A stretch of DNA of 64,000 nt, taken from assembly GCF_034675845.1 (NCBI RefSeq), contig NZ_JAUCCU010000002.1:620001-684000 (forward strand), given 5' to 3'. Made by a program: the position numbers and the translations under genes. Below the pieces are notes generated by a model, which made no database searches, was not told where the DNA came from, and saw only the letters and a list, made by a program, of their open reading frames with translations. Positions 17,835-28,400 of the stretch are shown piece after piece; within the stretch, counting starts at the first letter, position 1, and each line of letters begins with the position of its first letter. The stretch comes from Castellaniella sp. Its GTDB lineage: Bacteria > Pseudomonadota > Gammaproteobacteria > Burkholderiales > Burkholderiaceae_B.

Positions 17835-19067
17835 ATGACACAGACACCCCTGAAATTCTATGTCCCCGAGCCCTCGGGGCGTCCCGGTCAGGAGACCGAC
17901 TTTTCCTATTTGCGGCTGCAACCTGCAGGCGCTGCCCGAAAACCTCCCATCGACACCATTCCCTACGACACCCGCGACCTGGCCCTGGGCCTGATCCGCG
18001 TGCTGGATGACGATGGTCAGGCGCAGGGCCCCTGGGCCGAAGACCCGCCGGATGACGCAATTTTGCGCCGGGGCATGCAGGCCATGATCAAGACCCGCAT
18101 CTTCGATGCGCGCATGGTCATTGCCCAGCGCCAGAAAAAAACCTCGTTCTATATGCAGTGCCTGGGCGAGGAAGCCATTGCCATCGGCCAGTCCCTGGCC
18201 TTGCGCGATGGCGACATGCATTTTCCATCCTATCGCCAGCAGGGCCTTCTGATCGCCCAGGATTATCCGCTGTTCGATATGCTGTGCCAGATTTTCTCCA
18301 ACGACAAAGACCACCTGAAAGGGCGTCAGTTGCCGGTGCTGTATTCCGTGCCTGCAAAAGGCTTTTTCACGCTGTCGGGCAATCTGGGCACGCAAATGCC
18401 CCAGGCGGTGGGTTGGGCCATGGCCTCGGCAATCAAGGGCGACACCCGCATTGCCTGCGGCTGGATTGGCGACGGTGCCACCGCCGAATCCGATTACCAG
18501 GCCGCGCTGTTGTTCGCCCATGTTTACCGGGCGCCGGTGATTCTCAATGTCATCAACAATCAGTGGGCCATTTCCACCTTCCAATCCGTCGCAGGCGGGG
18601 AAGGCATCACCCTGGCCGCACGCGGCATCGGCTCCAACTTGGCGTCGCTGCGGGTGGATGGCAATGATTTTCTGGCGGTCTATGCCGCGTCCCGCTGGGC
18701 GGCCGATCGGGCGCGCAACAACCACGGCGCCACACTCATCGAATGGGTCAGCTACCGGGCTGGGCCGCATTCCACCTCGGACGACCCGTCCAAATACCGG
18801 CCTGCCGATGATTGGTCGCGCTTCCCGCTGGGTGACCCTATCACGCGCCTGAAACAGCACATGATTGTGCGTGGCATCTGGTCCGAAAAAGAGCACCAGG
18901 ATACCCAAAAATCCTGCGAGGCCGAAGTCGTTGCAGCCCAGAAAAAGGCCGAAGCCCATGGCACGATGGCCACTGGACGCACGTCCAGCGTGGCCACCAT
19001 GTTCGAGGACGTCTACAAGGAAATGCCGGAACATCTGCGTCGGCAGCGCCAGGAATTGGGGGTGTAA
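17835..19067 (+). CDS. bkdA1: Branched-chain 2-oxoacid dehydrogenase E1 alpha
   Basis: This 410-residue subunit has the thiamine-diphosphate signature GDGATAESDYQAAL...NVINNQWAIST around residues 212-247 and the phosphorylation-loop-like YRAGPHSTSDDPSKY at about 310. The N-terminal FYVPEPSGRPGQETDFSYL is typical of the bacterial BkdA1 group. With bkdA2 it decarboxylates 2-oxoisovalerate and its homologues from Val, Leu and Ile catabolism. It heads bkdA1-bkdA2-bkdB-lpdV, with 2 bases to the next gene. No good ribosome site is visible before the ATG. Confidence 0.95.
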   Translation: MTQTPLKFYVPEPSGRPGQETDFSYLRLQPAGAARKPPIDTIPYDTRDLALGLIRVLDDDGQAQGPWAEDPPDDAILRRGMQAMIKTRIFDARMVIAQRQKKTSFYMQCLGEEAIAIGQSLALRDGDMHFPSYRQQGLLIAQDYPLFDMLCQIFSNDKDHLKGRQLPVLYSVPAKGFFTLSGNLGTQMPQAVGWAMASAIKGDTRIACGWIGDGATAESDYQAALLFAHVYRAPVILNVINNQWAISTFQSVAGGEGITLAARGIGSNLASLRVDGNDFLAVYAASRWAADRARNNHGATLIEWVSYRAGPHSTSDDPSKYRPADDWSRFPLGDPITRLKQHMIVRGIWSEKEHQDTQKSCEAEVVAAQKKAEAHGTMATGRTSSVATMFEDVYKEMPEHLRRQRQELGV

Positions 19068-19069
19068 TC

Positions 19070-20107
19070 ATGGCACAGGAAAAACTCAAGACACGCCCCA
19101 TGACCATGATTCAGGCCCTGCGTTCGGCCATGGATATCATGCTGGAACGCGACGACAATATGGTGGTTTTCGGCGAGGACGTCGGTTATTTTGGCGGCGT
19201 ATTCCGCTGCACCGAAGGCCTGCAGGCCAAATACGGCCAGTCCCGGGTCTTCGACGCGCCGATCTCTGAAAGCGGCATCGTGGCGGCAGCCATCGGCATG
19301 GGGGCCTACGGCCTGCGGCCAGTGGTCGAGATTCAATTCGCCGACTACTTTTACCCCGCAGCCGACCAGATTTTCTCCGAGGCCGCGCGCTTGCGCTACC
19401 GTTCGGCGGGCGACTATACCGCGCCGCTGACCATCCGCATGCCTTGCGGCGGCGGCATTTTTGGCGGCCAGACCCACAGCCAAAGCCCGGAGGCCCTGTT
19501 TACGCACGTCGCCGGCCTGCGCACGGTCATGCCGTCCAACCCCTACGATGCCAAGGGTCTGTTGATCAGCTCCATTGAAAACGATGATCCTGTCATCTTC
19601 CTGGAGCCCAAACGGCTGTATAACGGTCCCTTTGACGGCCATCACGACCAACCCGTGGTGCCCTGGTCGAAGCACCCCCTGGGCAATGTCCCGGAAGGCT
19701 ATTACACCGTGCCGCTGGATAAGGCCGCGCTTTACCGCGAGGGCCGCGAACTTACCGTCATTACCTACGGCACCATGGTTTATGTGGCCGAGGTCGCCGC
19801 CCAAGAGGCGGGCATCGAGGCCGATATCATTGATTTGCGCAGCATCTGGCCGCTGGATCTGGATACCATCCTGAACTCCGTGCGCAAGACCGGCCGCTGC
19901 GTGGTGCTGCACGAGGCCACCCGCACAGGGGGCTTTGGCGCCGAACTCTGCGCCTTGGTGCAAGAGCATTGTTTTTATCACCTGGAGGCCCCGATCGAAC
20001 GCATCACGGGGTGGGACACGCCGTATCCCCATTCCCATGAATGGGCTTACTTCCCCGGCCCCAAACGGGTGGCCGAGGCATTCAAACGTGCGTTCCGGGA
20101 GGCATAA
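19070..20107 (+). CDS. bkdA2: Branched-chain 2-oxoacid dehydrogenase E1 beta
   Basis: This protein has 345 residues with the transketolase beta pattern: VVFGEDVGYFGGVF, then DAPISESGIVAAAIGMGAYG, then AADQIFSEAARLRYRSAG, and a C-terminal transketolase domain (DLRSIWPLDLDTI). It contributes the second half of the ThDP active site in the E1 heterotetramer. Its stop overlaps the start of bkdB by one base. Confidence 0.95.
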   Translation: MAQEKLKTRPMTMIQALRSAMDIMLERDDNMVVFGEDVGYFGGVFRCTEGLQAKYGQSRVFDAPISESGIVAAAIGMGAYGLRPVVEIQFADYFYPAADQIFSEAARLRYRSAGDYTAPLTIRMPCGGGIFGGQTHSQSPEALFTHVAGLRTVMPSNPYDAKGLLISSIENDDPVIFLEPKRLYNGPFDGHHDQPVVPWSKHPLGNVPEGYYTVPLDKAALYREGRELTVITYGTMVYVAEVAAQEAGIEADIIDLRSIWPLDLDTILNSVRKTGRCVVLHEATRTGGFGAELCALVQEHCFYHLEAPIERITGWDTPYPHSHEWAYFPGPKRVAEAFKRAFREA

Positions 20108-21438
20108 TGGGTATTCATATCATCAAGATGCCGGATATTGGCGAAGGCATCGCAGAAGTCGAACTCGTCGAATGGCATGTCCAGCCGGGCGCCACCGTGG
20201 TCGAGGACCAGATCCTGGCCGATGTCATGACCGACAAGGCTACCGTCCAGGTTCCGTCCCCGGTGCATGGCCGGGTCGTCTCCCTGGGCGGCCAGGTGGG
20301 CGAAGTCATGGCGGTGGGGGCTGAACTCATCCGCCTGGAAATCGAGGGCGAGGGCAACGAACACACCTTCAAGACCCGGACGGCAGCCTCGAAGACCGAG
20401 GCCCCGGCAGCGCCTGCTGCAGCACCCGTGGCGGTAGCCGTGCCGGCCCAGGCCGTCGTGGCTGCGTCGGCTCCCGCTCCTGCCCCGGTGGCGGAGGCAC
20501 CCCGTTCGGTGGCAGTATCGCCCCACGCGGCGTCGCATGCCCCGGCTCGGGCGGTGGGTCAGCGTCCTCTGGCATCGCCCGCCGTGCGCCGTCGCGCCTG
20601 GGATTTGGGCATTACTTTGCAATATGTGCCGGGCACCGGCCCCGCAGGCCGCATCACCCACGGGGATCTGGATGCCTGGCTGGCGCGCGACCGCAATGCG
20701 ACGTCGAACCGCACCACCGGGTCGTTGTATCAATCCAACGACGAGGAAACCCAGGTTCCGGTCATTGGCCTGCGGCGCAAGATCGCCCAGAAAATGCAGG
20801 AATCCAAACGCCGTATCCCGCATTTCACCTACGTAGAAGAAATCGACGTCACCGAACTCGAATCTCTGCGCGCACGGCTAAATAGCCAATACGCCGCCCA
20901 GCGCGGCAAGCTCACCCTGTTGCCGTTTCTGGCTCGGGCCATGGTGTTGGCGCTGCGCGAATTTCCGCAGATCAATGCCCGTTTTGACGATGATGCCGGG
21001 GTGGTTACCCAGTATGGGGCCGTGCACCTGGGGATCGCAGCCCAGACGCCTGCCGGGCTGATGGTGCCGGTGCTGCACCATGCTGAAACCCTGGATCTCT
21101 GGTCCTGCTCCGCCGAGGTTGCACGTCTGGCCGAGGCCACCCGCCAGGGCAAGGCCGCCCGCGATGAACTCACGGGTTCCACCATCACGCTGACCAGCCT
21201 GGGGCCTTTGGGCGGCATTGTGTCCACGCCGGTCATCAATCACCCCGAGGTCGCCATCGTGGGCGTCAATCGCGTGGTCGAGCGCCCGGTTTTCCTCGAA
21301 GGCCGGGTGGTGGCGCGCAAGCTCATGAATTTGTCCTCATCCTTTGATCATCGCGTGGTCGACGGCATGCATGCCGCCGAGTTCATCCAGTGCATCCGGC
21401 GTTATCTGGAATGCCCGGCGCTGTTGTTTGTGGAGTAA
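20107..21438 (+). CDS. bkdB: Branched-chain 2-oxoacid dehydrogenase E2, lipoyl acyltransferase
   Basis: The 443-residue E2 core protein has three parts. The lipoyl domain (residues 1-80) carries the attachment lysine in MTDKATVQVPSP. An Ala/Pro-rich linker leads to the E1/E3-binding domain (ASPAVRRRAWDLGI...GPAGRITHGDLDAWL, about 155-195). The catalytic domain ends with SSSFDHRVVDGMHAAEF, holding the active-site His. It transfers the branched acyl group to CoA. The start at 20107 (MGIHIIKMPDIGEG) fits the family; an earlier ATG at 20041 would extend into bkdA2. Confidence 0.95.
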   Translation: MGIHIIKMPDIGEGIAEVELVEWHVQPGATVVEDQILADVMTDKATVQVPSPVHGRVVSLGGQVGEVMAVGAELIRLEIEGEGNEHTFKTRTAASKTEAPAAPAAAPVAVAVPAQAVVAASAPAPAPVAEAPRSVAVSPHAASHAPARAVGQRPLASPAVRRRAWDLGITLQYVPGTGPAGRITHGDLDAWLARDRNATSNRTTGSLYQSNDEETQVPVIGLRRKIAQKMQESKRRIPHFTYVEEIDVTELESLRARLNSQYAAQRGKLTLLPFLARAMVLALREFPQINARFDDDAGVVTQYGAVHLGIAAQTPAGLMVPVLHHAETLDLWSCSAEVARLAEATRQGKAARDELTGSTITLTSLGPLGGIVSTPVINHPEVAIVGVNRVVERPVFLEGRVVARKLMNLSSSFDHRVVDGMHAAEFIQCIRRYLECPALLFVE

Positions 21439-21444
21439 GCCAGC

Positions 21445-22857
21445 ATGTCCAATCCCATTCAAACCACCTTGCTGATCATCGGCGGGGGGCCTGGCGGCTA
21501 TGTGGCCGCCATCCGTGCCGGTCAGTTGGGTATCCCCACGGTGCTGGTCGAAGGCGCCACCTTAGGGGGCACCTGCCTGAACATCGGTTGCATTCCATCC
21601 AAGGCCCTGATCCATGTGGCCGAGCAGTTCCACGCCTTGCAGGGCTATGCGGGCGATTCGCCGCTGGGCATCCGCACCCAGGCGCCGGAACTCGACCTGG
21701 AGCGCAGCATCGCCTGGAAGGACGGCATCGTCAAAAAACTGACCACAGGCATCGGGGCCTTGCTGAAAAAGCACAAGGTCACGGTGGTGCAGGGCTGGGC
21801 GCGCATCGTCGATGGCAAGACCGTCGATGTGGACCCGGTCGCCAAAGGCAAGGCTGGGGCGCCTCAGCGTATTGCTTGTGAACACCTGCTGTTGGCCACT
21901 GGCTCCGAGCCGGTTGCCTTGCCTTTCATGCCTTTTGGGGGGCCGGTCATTTCGTCCACCGAGGCCTTGGCACCAAAAAAACTCCCCAAGTCCCTGGCTG
22001 TTGTGGGGGGGGGCTATATCGGGCTGGAACTTGGCACGGTATATCGCAAACTCGGGGTCAAGGTCGATATCATCGAGGCCCAAGACCGCATTTTGCCTGC
22101 TTACGATGCCGATCTGGTCAAGCCCGTGCACAAGGCGCTGAAGGCACTGGGGGTGGGGTTGCACCTGCAAACCCAGGTGCTGGGGCTGTCCGAGGATGGC
22201 AAGGGGCTGCGCATCCAGCCAGCCAAAGGCGACGAACAAACTCTGGCCGCGCAGCAGATCCTGGTGGCGGTGGGCCGTCGGCCGCGCAGCCGTGGCTTTG
22301 GTCTTAGTTCTCTGATGCTGGACATGGATGGCCTGGCGGTGCGCGTGGACGACCGTTGCCGCACCTCCATGAACGGGGTCTGGGCGATTGGCGATATCAC
22401 CGGCGAGCCCATGCTGGCGCATCGGGCAATGGCCCAGGGCGAATGCGTGGCCGAGCAGATCGCCGGAAAAACCCGCCAATTTGTTCCTGCCGCCATCCCT
22501 GCCGTCTGCTTTACTGATCCCGAGGTCGTGACGTGCGGACTGTCTGCCCAACAGGCTCAGGCGGCGGGCATCGATGCAATCGAAGGCGTGTTCCCCTTGG
22601 CGGCCAATGGACGCGCCATGACGCTGGAATCCACAGACGGGTTTGTCCGCGTGGTGGCGCGGCGTGATAACCACCTGATTTTGGGCTGGCAGGCCGTGGG
22701 CCGGGGGGTATCCGAGTTTTCGGCGGCCTTTGGCCAGTCCATCGAACTAGGTGCCCGGCTGGAAGACGTGGCCCATACCATTCACGCCCACCCCACCCAG
22801 GGAGAAGCCATCCAAGAGGCCGCTTTGCGGGCACTGGGACAAGCCTTGCACATCTAG
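21445..22857 (+). CDS. lpdV: Dihydrolipoyl dehydrogenase E3 of the branched-chain complex
   Basis: This 470-residue flavoprotein has an N-terminal FAD site GGGPGGYVAAIRAGQLG, redox disulfide GGTCLNIGCIPSKALIH, NAD site VVGGGYIGLELG, and C-terminal HAHPTQGEAIQEA with the catalytic His-Glu pair. It reoxidises E2 dihydrolipoamide with NAD+. Being the last gene of the bkd operon makes it the complex-specific E3. A good terminator follows. Confidence 0.95.
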   Translation: MSNPIQTTLLIIGGGPGGYVAAIRAGQLGIPTVLVEGATLGGTCLNIGCIPSKALIHVAEQFHALQGYAGDSPLGIRTQAPELDLERSIAWKDGIVKKLTTGIGALLKKHKVTVVQGWARIVDGKTVDVDPVAKGKAGAPQRIACEHLLLATGSEPVALPFMPFGGPVISSTEALAPKKLPKSLAVVGGGYIGLELGTVYRKLGVKVDIIEAQDRILPAYDADLVKPVHKALKALGVGLHLQTQVLGLSEDGKGLRIQPAKGDEQTLAAQQILVAVGRRPRSRGFGLSSLMLDMDGLAVRVDDRCRTSMNGVWAIGDITGEPMLAHRAMAQGECVAEQIAGKTRQFVPAAIPAVCFTDPEVVTCGLSAQQAQAAGIDAIEGVFPLAANGRAMTLESTDGFVRVVARRDNHLILGWQAVGRGVSEFSAAFGQSIELGARLEDVAHTIHAHPTQGEAIQEAALRALGQALHI

Positions 22858-22892
22858 CAGCAGCACACGCCTCGCCCAGGGGTGGATTTCAG

Positions 22893-22925
22893 ACGGCCCG
22901 TCGGCACTTGCTGGCGGGCCGTTTA
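22893..22925 (+). terminator. Terminator of the bkd operon
   Basis: ACGGCCCG pairs with CGGGCCGT across a 14-base loop and is followed by a short TTTA. It sits 36 bases after lpdV and before the hydrolase gene. The T-tract is short, so termination may be partial. Confidence 0.5.
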
Positions 22926-22960
22926 CAATCAAAGGATTACCTTCATCCTAGGGGCACATC

Positions 22961-23911
22961 ATGTCAATCGCCGCTGACTCCACCACCGAGCCGCGCCTGC
23001 GGTCTGTCACCTGCGCCAGTCCGGCTGGTCTGCATCGCATGGCTTACTGGGAGTGGGGCGATCCTGATAATGATAATGTGCTGCTGTGCGTGCATGGGCT
23101 GACCCGCACTGGCCGGGATTTTGATCCGCTGGCACGCACCCTGCAGGACACTTATCGGGTGGTCTGCCCGGATGTGGTGGGCCGTGGGCGCTCCGACTGG
23201 TTGATCGACCCCACTGGCTATGTGGTGCCGCAGTATGTGGCCGATATGGTCAGCCTGATTGCGCGCTTGAAGCCCGCCCGGCTGGATTGGGTGGGGACAT
23301 CCATGGGGGGGCTGATTGGCTTGGGGCTGGCGGGGGCGGTGATGGCTGCGCCTTTGATGCGTCCCAACCGGGGGGCATATGGCCTGGGATCAGCCGCAGA
23401 TATTCCGCTGGGACGCATGGTGTTCAACGACATTGGCCCCACGCTGGATCTGGATGGCTTGTCGCGCATCGGTACCTATGTCGGCCAGGATCTTCGTTTT
23501 GAGCATTTTCAGCAGGCCGTGGATTATGTCCGGTCGTCATCCCAGGGTTTCGGCCCGCATGATGCCGACGGCTGGCGCGCCTTGACCGAACACGTGTTCA
23601 ATCAACAAGACGGGCAGTGGGTCAAGCACTACGATCTGCGCATGGCGCAGGCCTTCGAGTTGCAAACCACCGAGGCAACCGAGGCCGCCCAAGCCCTGTT
23701 GTGGCAGGCGTGGACTTATCTGACGATGCCAACGCTGATTCTGCGTGGGTCGCAGTCGGATATTTTGGCGGCTGATACCGTCAAGGACATGCTGGCCCGC
23801 AATCCGCATGCGCAGGCGGTGGAGTTCCCCGGTGTCGGCCATGCGCCGACCTTGCGCGCGGACGATCAGATCGCCGCTGTGCGCCGGTTCTTATTGGCCA
23901 AGCAGGATTAA
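22961..23911 (+). CDS. Alpha/beta-fold hydrolase
   Basis: This 316-residue protein has the alpha/beta hydrolase core: oxyanion-hole region CVHGLTRTGRDFDPLA (residues 44-59), nucleophile elbow VGTSMGGLIG with Ser near 111, acid residue in GSQSDIL (about 263) and catalytic His in GVGHAPTL (about 290). A GGGG precedes the ATG. The substrate is not deducible; relatives include esterases and lactonases. It may be a stand-alone unit between two terminators. Confidence 0.85.
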   Translation: MSIAADSTTEPRLRSVTCASPAGLHRMAYWEWGDPDNDNVLLCVHGLTRTGRDFDPLARTLQDTYRVVCPDVVGRGRSDWLIDPTGYVVPQYVADMVSLIARLKPARLDWVGTSMGGLIGLGLAGAVMAAPLMRPNRGAYGLGSAADIPLGRMVFNDIGPTLDLDGLSRIGTYVGQDLRFEHFQQAVDYVRSSSQGFGPHDADGWRALTEHVFNQQDGQWVKHYDLRMAQAFELQTTEATEAAQALLWQAWTYLTMPTLILRGSQSDILAADTVKDMLARNPHAQAVEFPGVGHAPTLRADDQIAAVRRFLLAKQD

Positions 23912-23950
23912 ACAGTCGCTGTCGCCCGGTTTGGGCGTTAGCGCGGATGC

Positions 23951-24802
23951 ATGATGATGTTGAATGTTGATTTACATAGCCATTCCCGCCAGTCCGACGG
24001 TGCGCTTGCGCCCGCAGAGGTCGCTGCGCGGGCCCACGCCAATGGTGTGGACTGGTGGGCTTTGTCCGACCACGATGAGACCAGCGGCTTGGCCGAAGCG
24101 GCCCAGGCGGCCCAGGCGCACGGGTTGGGTTTTATCCCTGGGGTGGAAGTATCCGTCACGTTTTGCCAGAAGACCGTGCATATTCTGGGGCTGAATATCC
24201 AGCCGGACCACCCGGCCTTGCAGGCCGGCCTGGCGGAGATTCGCCGCAGCCGATTCACGCGCGCGCATCAGCTGGATGTCTTGTTGGCCGACTGCGGGAT
24301 AGCGCAGGCCTATGCCGGTGCCCTGAAATACGTCGAGAACCCCGATCTGATCAGTCGTGTGCACTTTGCCCGCCACCTGCTACAGGAAGGCCACGTGAAA
24401 TCCTTGCAACAGGCCTTTGATCGCTATCTGGGCGAAGGCAAGCGTGCCTTTGTGCCCACCCAGTGGGCGACGCTGGCTGATGCTGTGGCCTGGATTCTGG
24501 CGGCTGGCGGCAAGGCCGTGATTGCCCATCCTGGGCGCTATAAATACACCCCGCAGCAGCATGACGCCTTGTTTTCCGCCTTCAAAGATCTGGGCGGGCA
24601 GGGCATCGAGGTCATCACCAGCAGCCATACGTCGGCCCAATACAAGCAGTATGCCCGCATGGCGCTGCAGTACGGGTTTCAGGCTTCGCGGGGCTCGGAT
24701 TTTCATGCGCCTGGAATAGGGCGCACAGAATTAGGCAGGATGCCGCCTCTGCCGGATGAGCTGACTCCGGTGTGGCTGGATTGGACACAGGAGTCGCTAT
24801 GA
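23951..24802 (+). CDS. rnm: PHP-domain 5'-3' exoribonuclease (RNase AM/YciV type)
   Basis: This 283-residue PHP phosphoesterase has the four metal motifs DLHSHSRQSDG, DHDETSG, PGVEVSVTF with HILGL, and GSDFHAPG at the end. This matches E. coli YciV/RNase AM in length and architecture; that enzyme trims 5' ends of small structured RNAs. Three tandem ATG codons begin the ORF. The stop overlaps greB by 4 bases (ATGA). Confidence 0.85.
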   Translation: MMMLNVDLHSHSRQSDGALAPAEVAARAHANGVDWWALSDHDETSGLAEAAQAAQAHGLGFIPGVEVSVTFCQKTVHILGLNIQPDHPALQAGLAEIRRSRFTRAHQLDVLLADCGIAQAYAGALKYVENPDLISRVHFARHLLQEGHVKSLQQAFDRYLGEGKRAFVPTQWATLADAVAWILAAGGKAVIAHPGRYKYTPQQHDALFSAFKDLGGQGIEVITSSHTSAQYKQYARMALQYGFQASRGSDFHAPGIGRTELGRMPPLPDELTPVWLDWTQESL

Positions 24803-25353
24803 ACAAAGCTTTTGTCAAGGAAACCGACAACGACGACGAAGATGAGTTGCCGGAGACTCCGGGCCTGCCTGCCGGGACCAAGAACTACATGACCACGACG
24901 GGTTATCGGGCGCTGCACGACGAACTGATGCATTTGATGAACACCGAGCGTCCAGACGTGGTGCAGACCGTGTCCTGGGCGGCGTCCAATGGCGACCGGT
25001 CAGAGAACGGCGACTATATCTACGGCAAAAAACGCCTGCGCGAGATCGACCGCCGCATCCGCTTTCTAACCCGTCGCCTGGAGGCTGCCGAAGTTGTGGA
25101 CCCCGCTTTGCAACCCAACCGGGATCAGGTTTTTTTCGGGGCGACGGTGCAATATTGCGATAGCCAGGGCCAGGAAACCACCGTCACCATAGTCGGGGTG
25201 GACGAGGCCGAACCCCTGGCCGGGCGCATTAGTTGGGTGTCGCCTGTGGCGCGCGCCCTGATCAAGTCCCGCGAGGGCGACACCATTACCCTGCGGACCC
25301 CGGCAGGCGTGCAGGAACTCGATATTTTGCAGATCAGCTACCCGGATCCCTAA
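24799..25353 (+). CDS. greB: Transcription elongation factor GreB
   Basis: This 184-residue protein has the N-terminal coiled coil with the conserved SWAASNGDRSENGDYIYGKKRLREIDRR tip region (roughly 60-90) and the C-terminal FKBP-like domain (GATVQYCDSQG...SWVSPVARALI). It stimulates RNA polymerase to cleave backtracked RNA. An acidic N-terminal extension (DNDDEDELPE) is more than E. coli GreB has. It is translationally coupled to rnm. Confidence 0.93.
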   Translation: MNKAFVKETDNDDEDELPETPGLPAGTKNYMTTTGYRALHDELMHLMNTERPDVVQTVSWAASNGDRSENGDYIYGKKRLREIDRRIRFLTRRLEAAEVVDPALQPNRDQVFFGATVQYCDSQGQETTVTIVGVDEAEPLAGRISWVSPVARALIKSREGDTITLRTPAGVQELDILQISYPDP

Positions 25354-25463
25354 GGATTTTAGGGGGTTGCAGACGCCGATGCAGACAGGCGCTCAGGGTT
25401 TTCCATATACAGCGCGCCTGATCCCGGTAAAATGAAGGTTTCTCCATTGTTGGGCCTTTAGCC
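25348..25463. promoter_or_regulatory. Spacer between greB and purL
   Basis: A small hairpin (CCCTAA/TTAGGG, 25348-25364) lies at the greB stop codon without a T-tract. Further on TAAAAT at 25428-25433 could be the -10 element of purL, 31 bases before its GTG start; no convincing -35 is seen. No regulatory box could be recognised. Confidence 0.3.
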
Positions 25464-28400
25464 GTGACCACCGTTCTGAAGATTTCCGGTTCTGCCGCCT
25501 TGTCTGATTTTCGCCAGCAGGATTTCCTGCGTCTTTTTGCCCAACAAGGTCTGCCGGTGTCGTCCATCACCGCCCAAGCCTGCTATTTCGTGGGTCTGGA
25601 TGCAGCCTTGTCCGATGCGGATGCTCAACGACTGAATTCGCTCTTGGATGATGGTCAGCCAGCACCGGCTGCGCCTGACCGGCATGCCTTGCAGTTTCTG
25701 GTGATCCCGCGCCTGGGGACGATTTCGCCCTGGGCCAGCAAGGCCACCGACATTGCCCGCCACTGCGGCTTGCCTCAGGTGCATCGCATCGAACGCGCCA
25801 TGTGCTACACGGTACAGCCAGAACGCCGCCTGTTGGGCAGCCGCCAGTTGGACCAAGCCCAGCAGCAGGCCCTGGCTGCCTGCTTGCACGACCGCATGAC
25901 CGAGACCGTGGTGCCCGCCGATTTCGACGGCCAGGCTCTGTTTGCCCCTGTGGCGGGTCAGCCTGTGCAGGCCGTGCCTGTCATGGCGCAGGGCCGTGAT
26001 GCCCTGGACGCTTGCAATACCCGCCTGGGGCTGGCGCTGTCCGCCGACGAAATCGACTATCTGTGGCGCGCCTATCGCGATCTGGACCGCGACCCCACCG
26101 ATGTCGAACTCATGATGTTTGCCCAGGCCAATAGTGAACACTGCCGCCATAAAATTTTCAATGCCCACTGGACGGTGGATGGCCAGACGCAGTCCAGCAC
26201 CTTGTTCGATATGATTCGCGCCACCCACGCGGCCCAGCCCGAGGGCACGGTGGTCGCGTATTCCGACAATGCCGCCGTGATGGCCGGTGGTCCGGCCTCG
26301 GTGTTTCAGGCGGCAGGGGCCGATGACACGATCTATCGCCGCCAGGACATCACTAGCCATATCCTGATGAAGGTCGAGACCCATAACCACCCCACGGCGA
26401 TTGCGCCGTTCCCGGGCGCTGCGACCGGCGCGGGGGGCGAGATCCGCGACGAGGGTGCTACTGGGCGCGGTTCCAAGCCCAAGGCCGGTCTGACGGGCTT
26501 TACCGTGTCGGCCTTGCGAGTGGATGATGCGATCGAACCCTGGGAAGACGCTGCCTGCGCGCCAGAGCGCATTGCCACCCCTCTGGACATCATGATCCAG
26601 GGCCCTATTGGCGGGGCAGCCTTCAATAACGAATTCGGCCGACCCAATTTGCTGGGATATTTCCGCAGCTTTGAACAGACTGTGGACGGCGTGCGCTGGG
26701 GCTATCACAAGCCCATCATGCTGGCCGGCGGCCTGGGCCAGATCGATGCCCGTTTGACCCATAAAGATCCTTTGCCGCCGGGCGCTTTGCTGGTGCAACT
26801 GGGCGGTCCCGGCATGCGCATCGGCATGGGCGGCGGGGCGGCATCCAGCATGGGTGCGGGCACGAACCAGGCCCAGCTGGATTTTGATTCCGTCCAGCGC
26901 GGCAACCCGGAAATGCAGCGCCGCGCCCAAGAAGTCATCGACCGCTGCTGGCAGCAAGGCGATGATAATCCGATTCTGGCCATTCACGATGTCGGGGCGG
27001 GGGGCCTGTCCAACGCCTTTCCCGAACTCGTCAACGACGCCGGTCGAGGTGCCGAATTCGAACTGCGCCGCGTCCCCCTGGAAGAATCCGGCCTCTCGCC
27101 GGCTGAGATCTGGAGTAACGAATCGCAGGAACGCTATGTGCTGGCCCTGTTGCCGGCCGACCTGGACCGTTTTGCCCGGATCGCCGATCGCGAACGCTGT
27201 CCCTACGCGGTGGTGGGCATTGCCACCGAAGAACGCCGCCTGCGCGTAACCCTGGACGAAGGTCTGCCCGGCTTGGATCGCCCGCATGGCGAGATTCCGG
27301 CGCAGGGCTTGCGTCCCGTGGATGTGCCGGTGGATGTGATTCTGGGCAAGCCGCCCCGCATGCAGCGCGAGGCCCGGCGTTCGACCGTGCGCGGTACGCC
27401 GCTCAGCTTGGTCGAGGTCGAATTGGATGACGCGATCGAGCGCGTCCTGCGCCATCCGACGGTGGCCAATAAATCATTTTTGATCACCATTGGTGATCGC
27501 ACGGTGGGCGGCTTGACGGCCCGCGACCAGATGGTTGGCCCCTGGCAGGTGCCTGTGGCGGATTGTGCCGTCACGCTGCGCGACCACGAGGGCGTGGCAG
27601 GCGAAGCCATGGCCTTGGGCGAGCGCAGCCCCATTGCCGTGCTGAATCCCGCCGCATCCGGCCGCATGGCCGTCACCGAGGCCCTGACCAACCTGGCTGC
27701 TGCTGGGGTGGCGCGCCTGGAGGACATCAAGCTCTCCGCCAACTGGATGGCCGCCTGCGGGGCCGAAGGCCAGGATGCCGCCCTGTATGACACGGTGGCG
27801 GCAGTCAGCGACTGGTGCCAGACACTGGGGCTGTCCATCCCGGTGGGCAAGGACTCCCTGTCCATGCGCACCGCCTGGCAGGACGAGTCCGGTGATCAGC
27901 AAGTTGTCTCGCCGGTATCGCTGGTGGTCACCGCCTTTGCGCCGGTGGCCGACGTGCGTGCGACCGTTACACCACAGTTGCGCACCGATGCGGGGGATTC
28001 CGTCCTGCTGCTGCTGGATCTGGGCGAGGGCCGCCAACGCATGGGCGGCTCGGTGCTGGGCCAGGTCTATGGCGGCATCGGGATTGAAACCCCCGACATG
28101 CACGATGCAAACTTGTTGCGTACAGCGTTTTTGGCGGTGCGTGATCTGGTGGCCCGAGGCTGGGTGCTGGCTTGTCATGACCGATCTGATGGCGGTCTGC
28201 TGGCCGCTGCGGCTGAAATGGCCTTTGCCGGGCGGGTGGGGCTGTCGCTCAATCTGGACATGCTGACCATCGACCCGCACACGGCGGATGCCGGCGACTA
28301 CAAGATCCGCAACGATCAGGTCGCCGTGCTGCATCACGAACACAATCTGACGGCTCTTTTCAACGAAGAAGCCGGTTGGTTGCTGCAAGTGCCGCGTGTC

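Noticed and set aside
17487..19034. Long open frame opposite bkdA1 and the comEC end
   Set aside because: Shadow frame with low-complexity composition; the plus-strand genes are clear.
25458..27455. Long open frame opposite purL (665 codons, minus strand)
   Set aside because: Antisense shadow of a strongly conserved gene in GC-rich DNA; no ribosome site and no recognisable domain.
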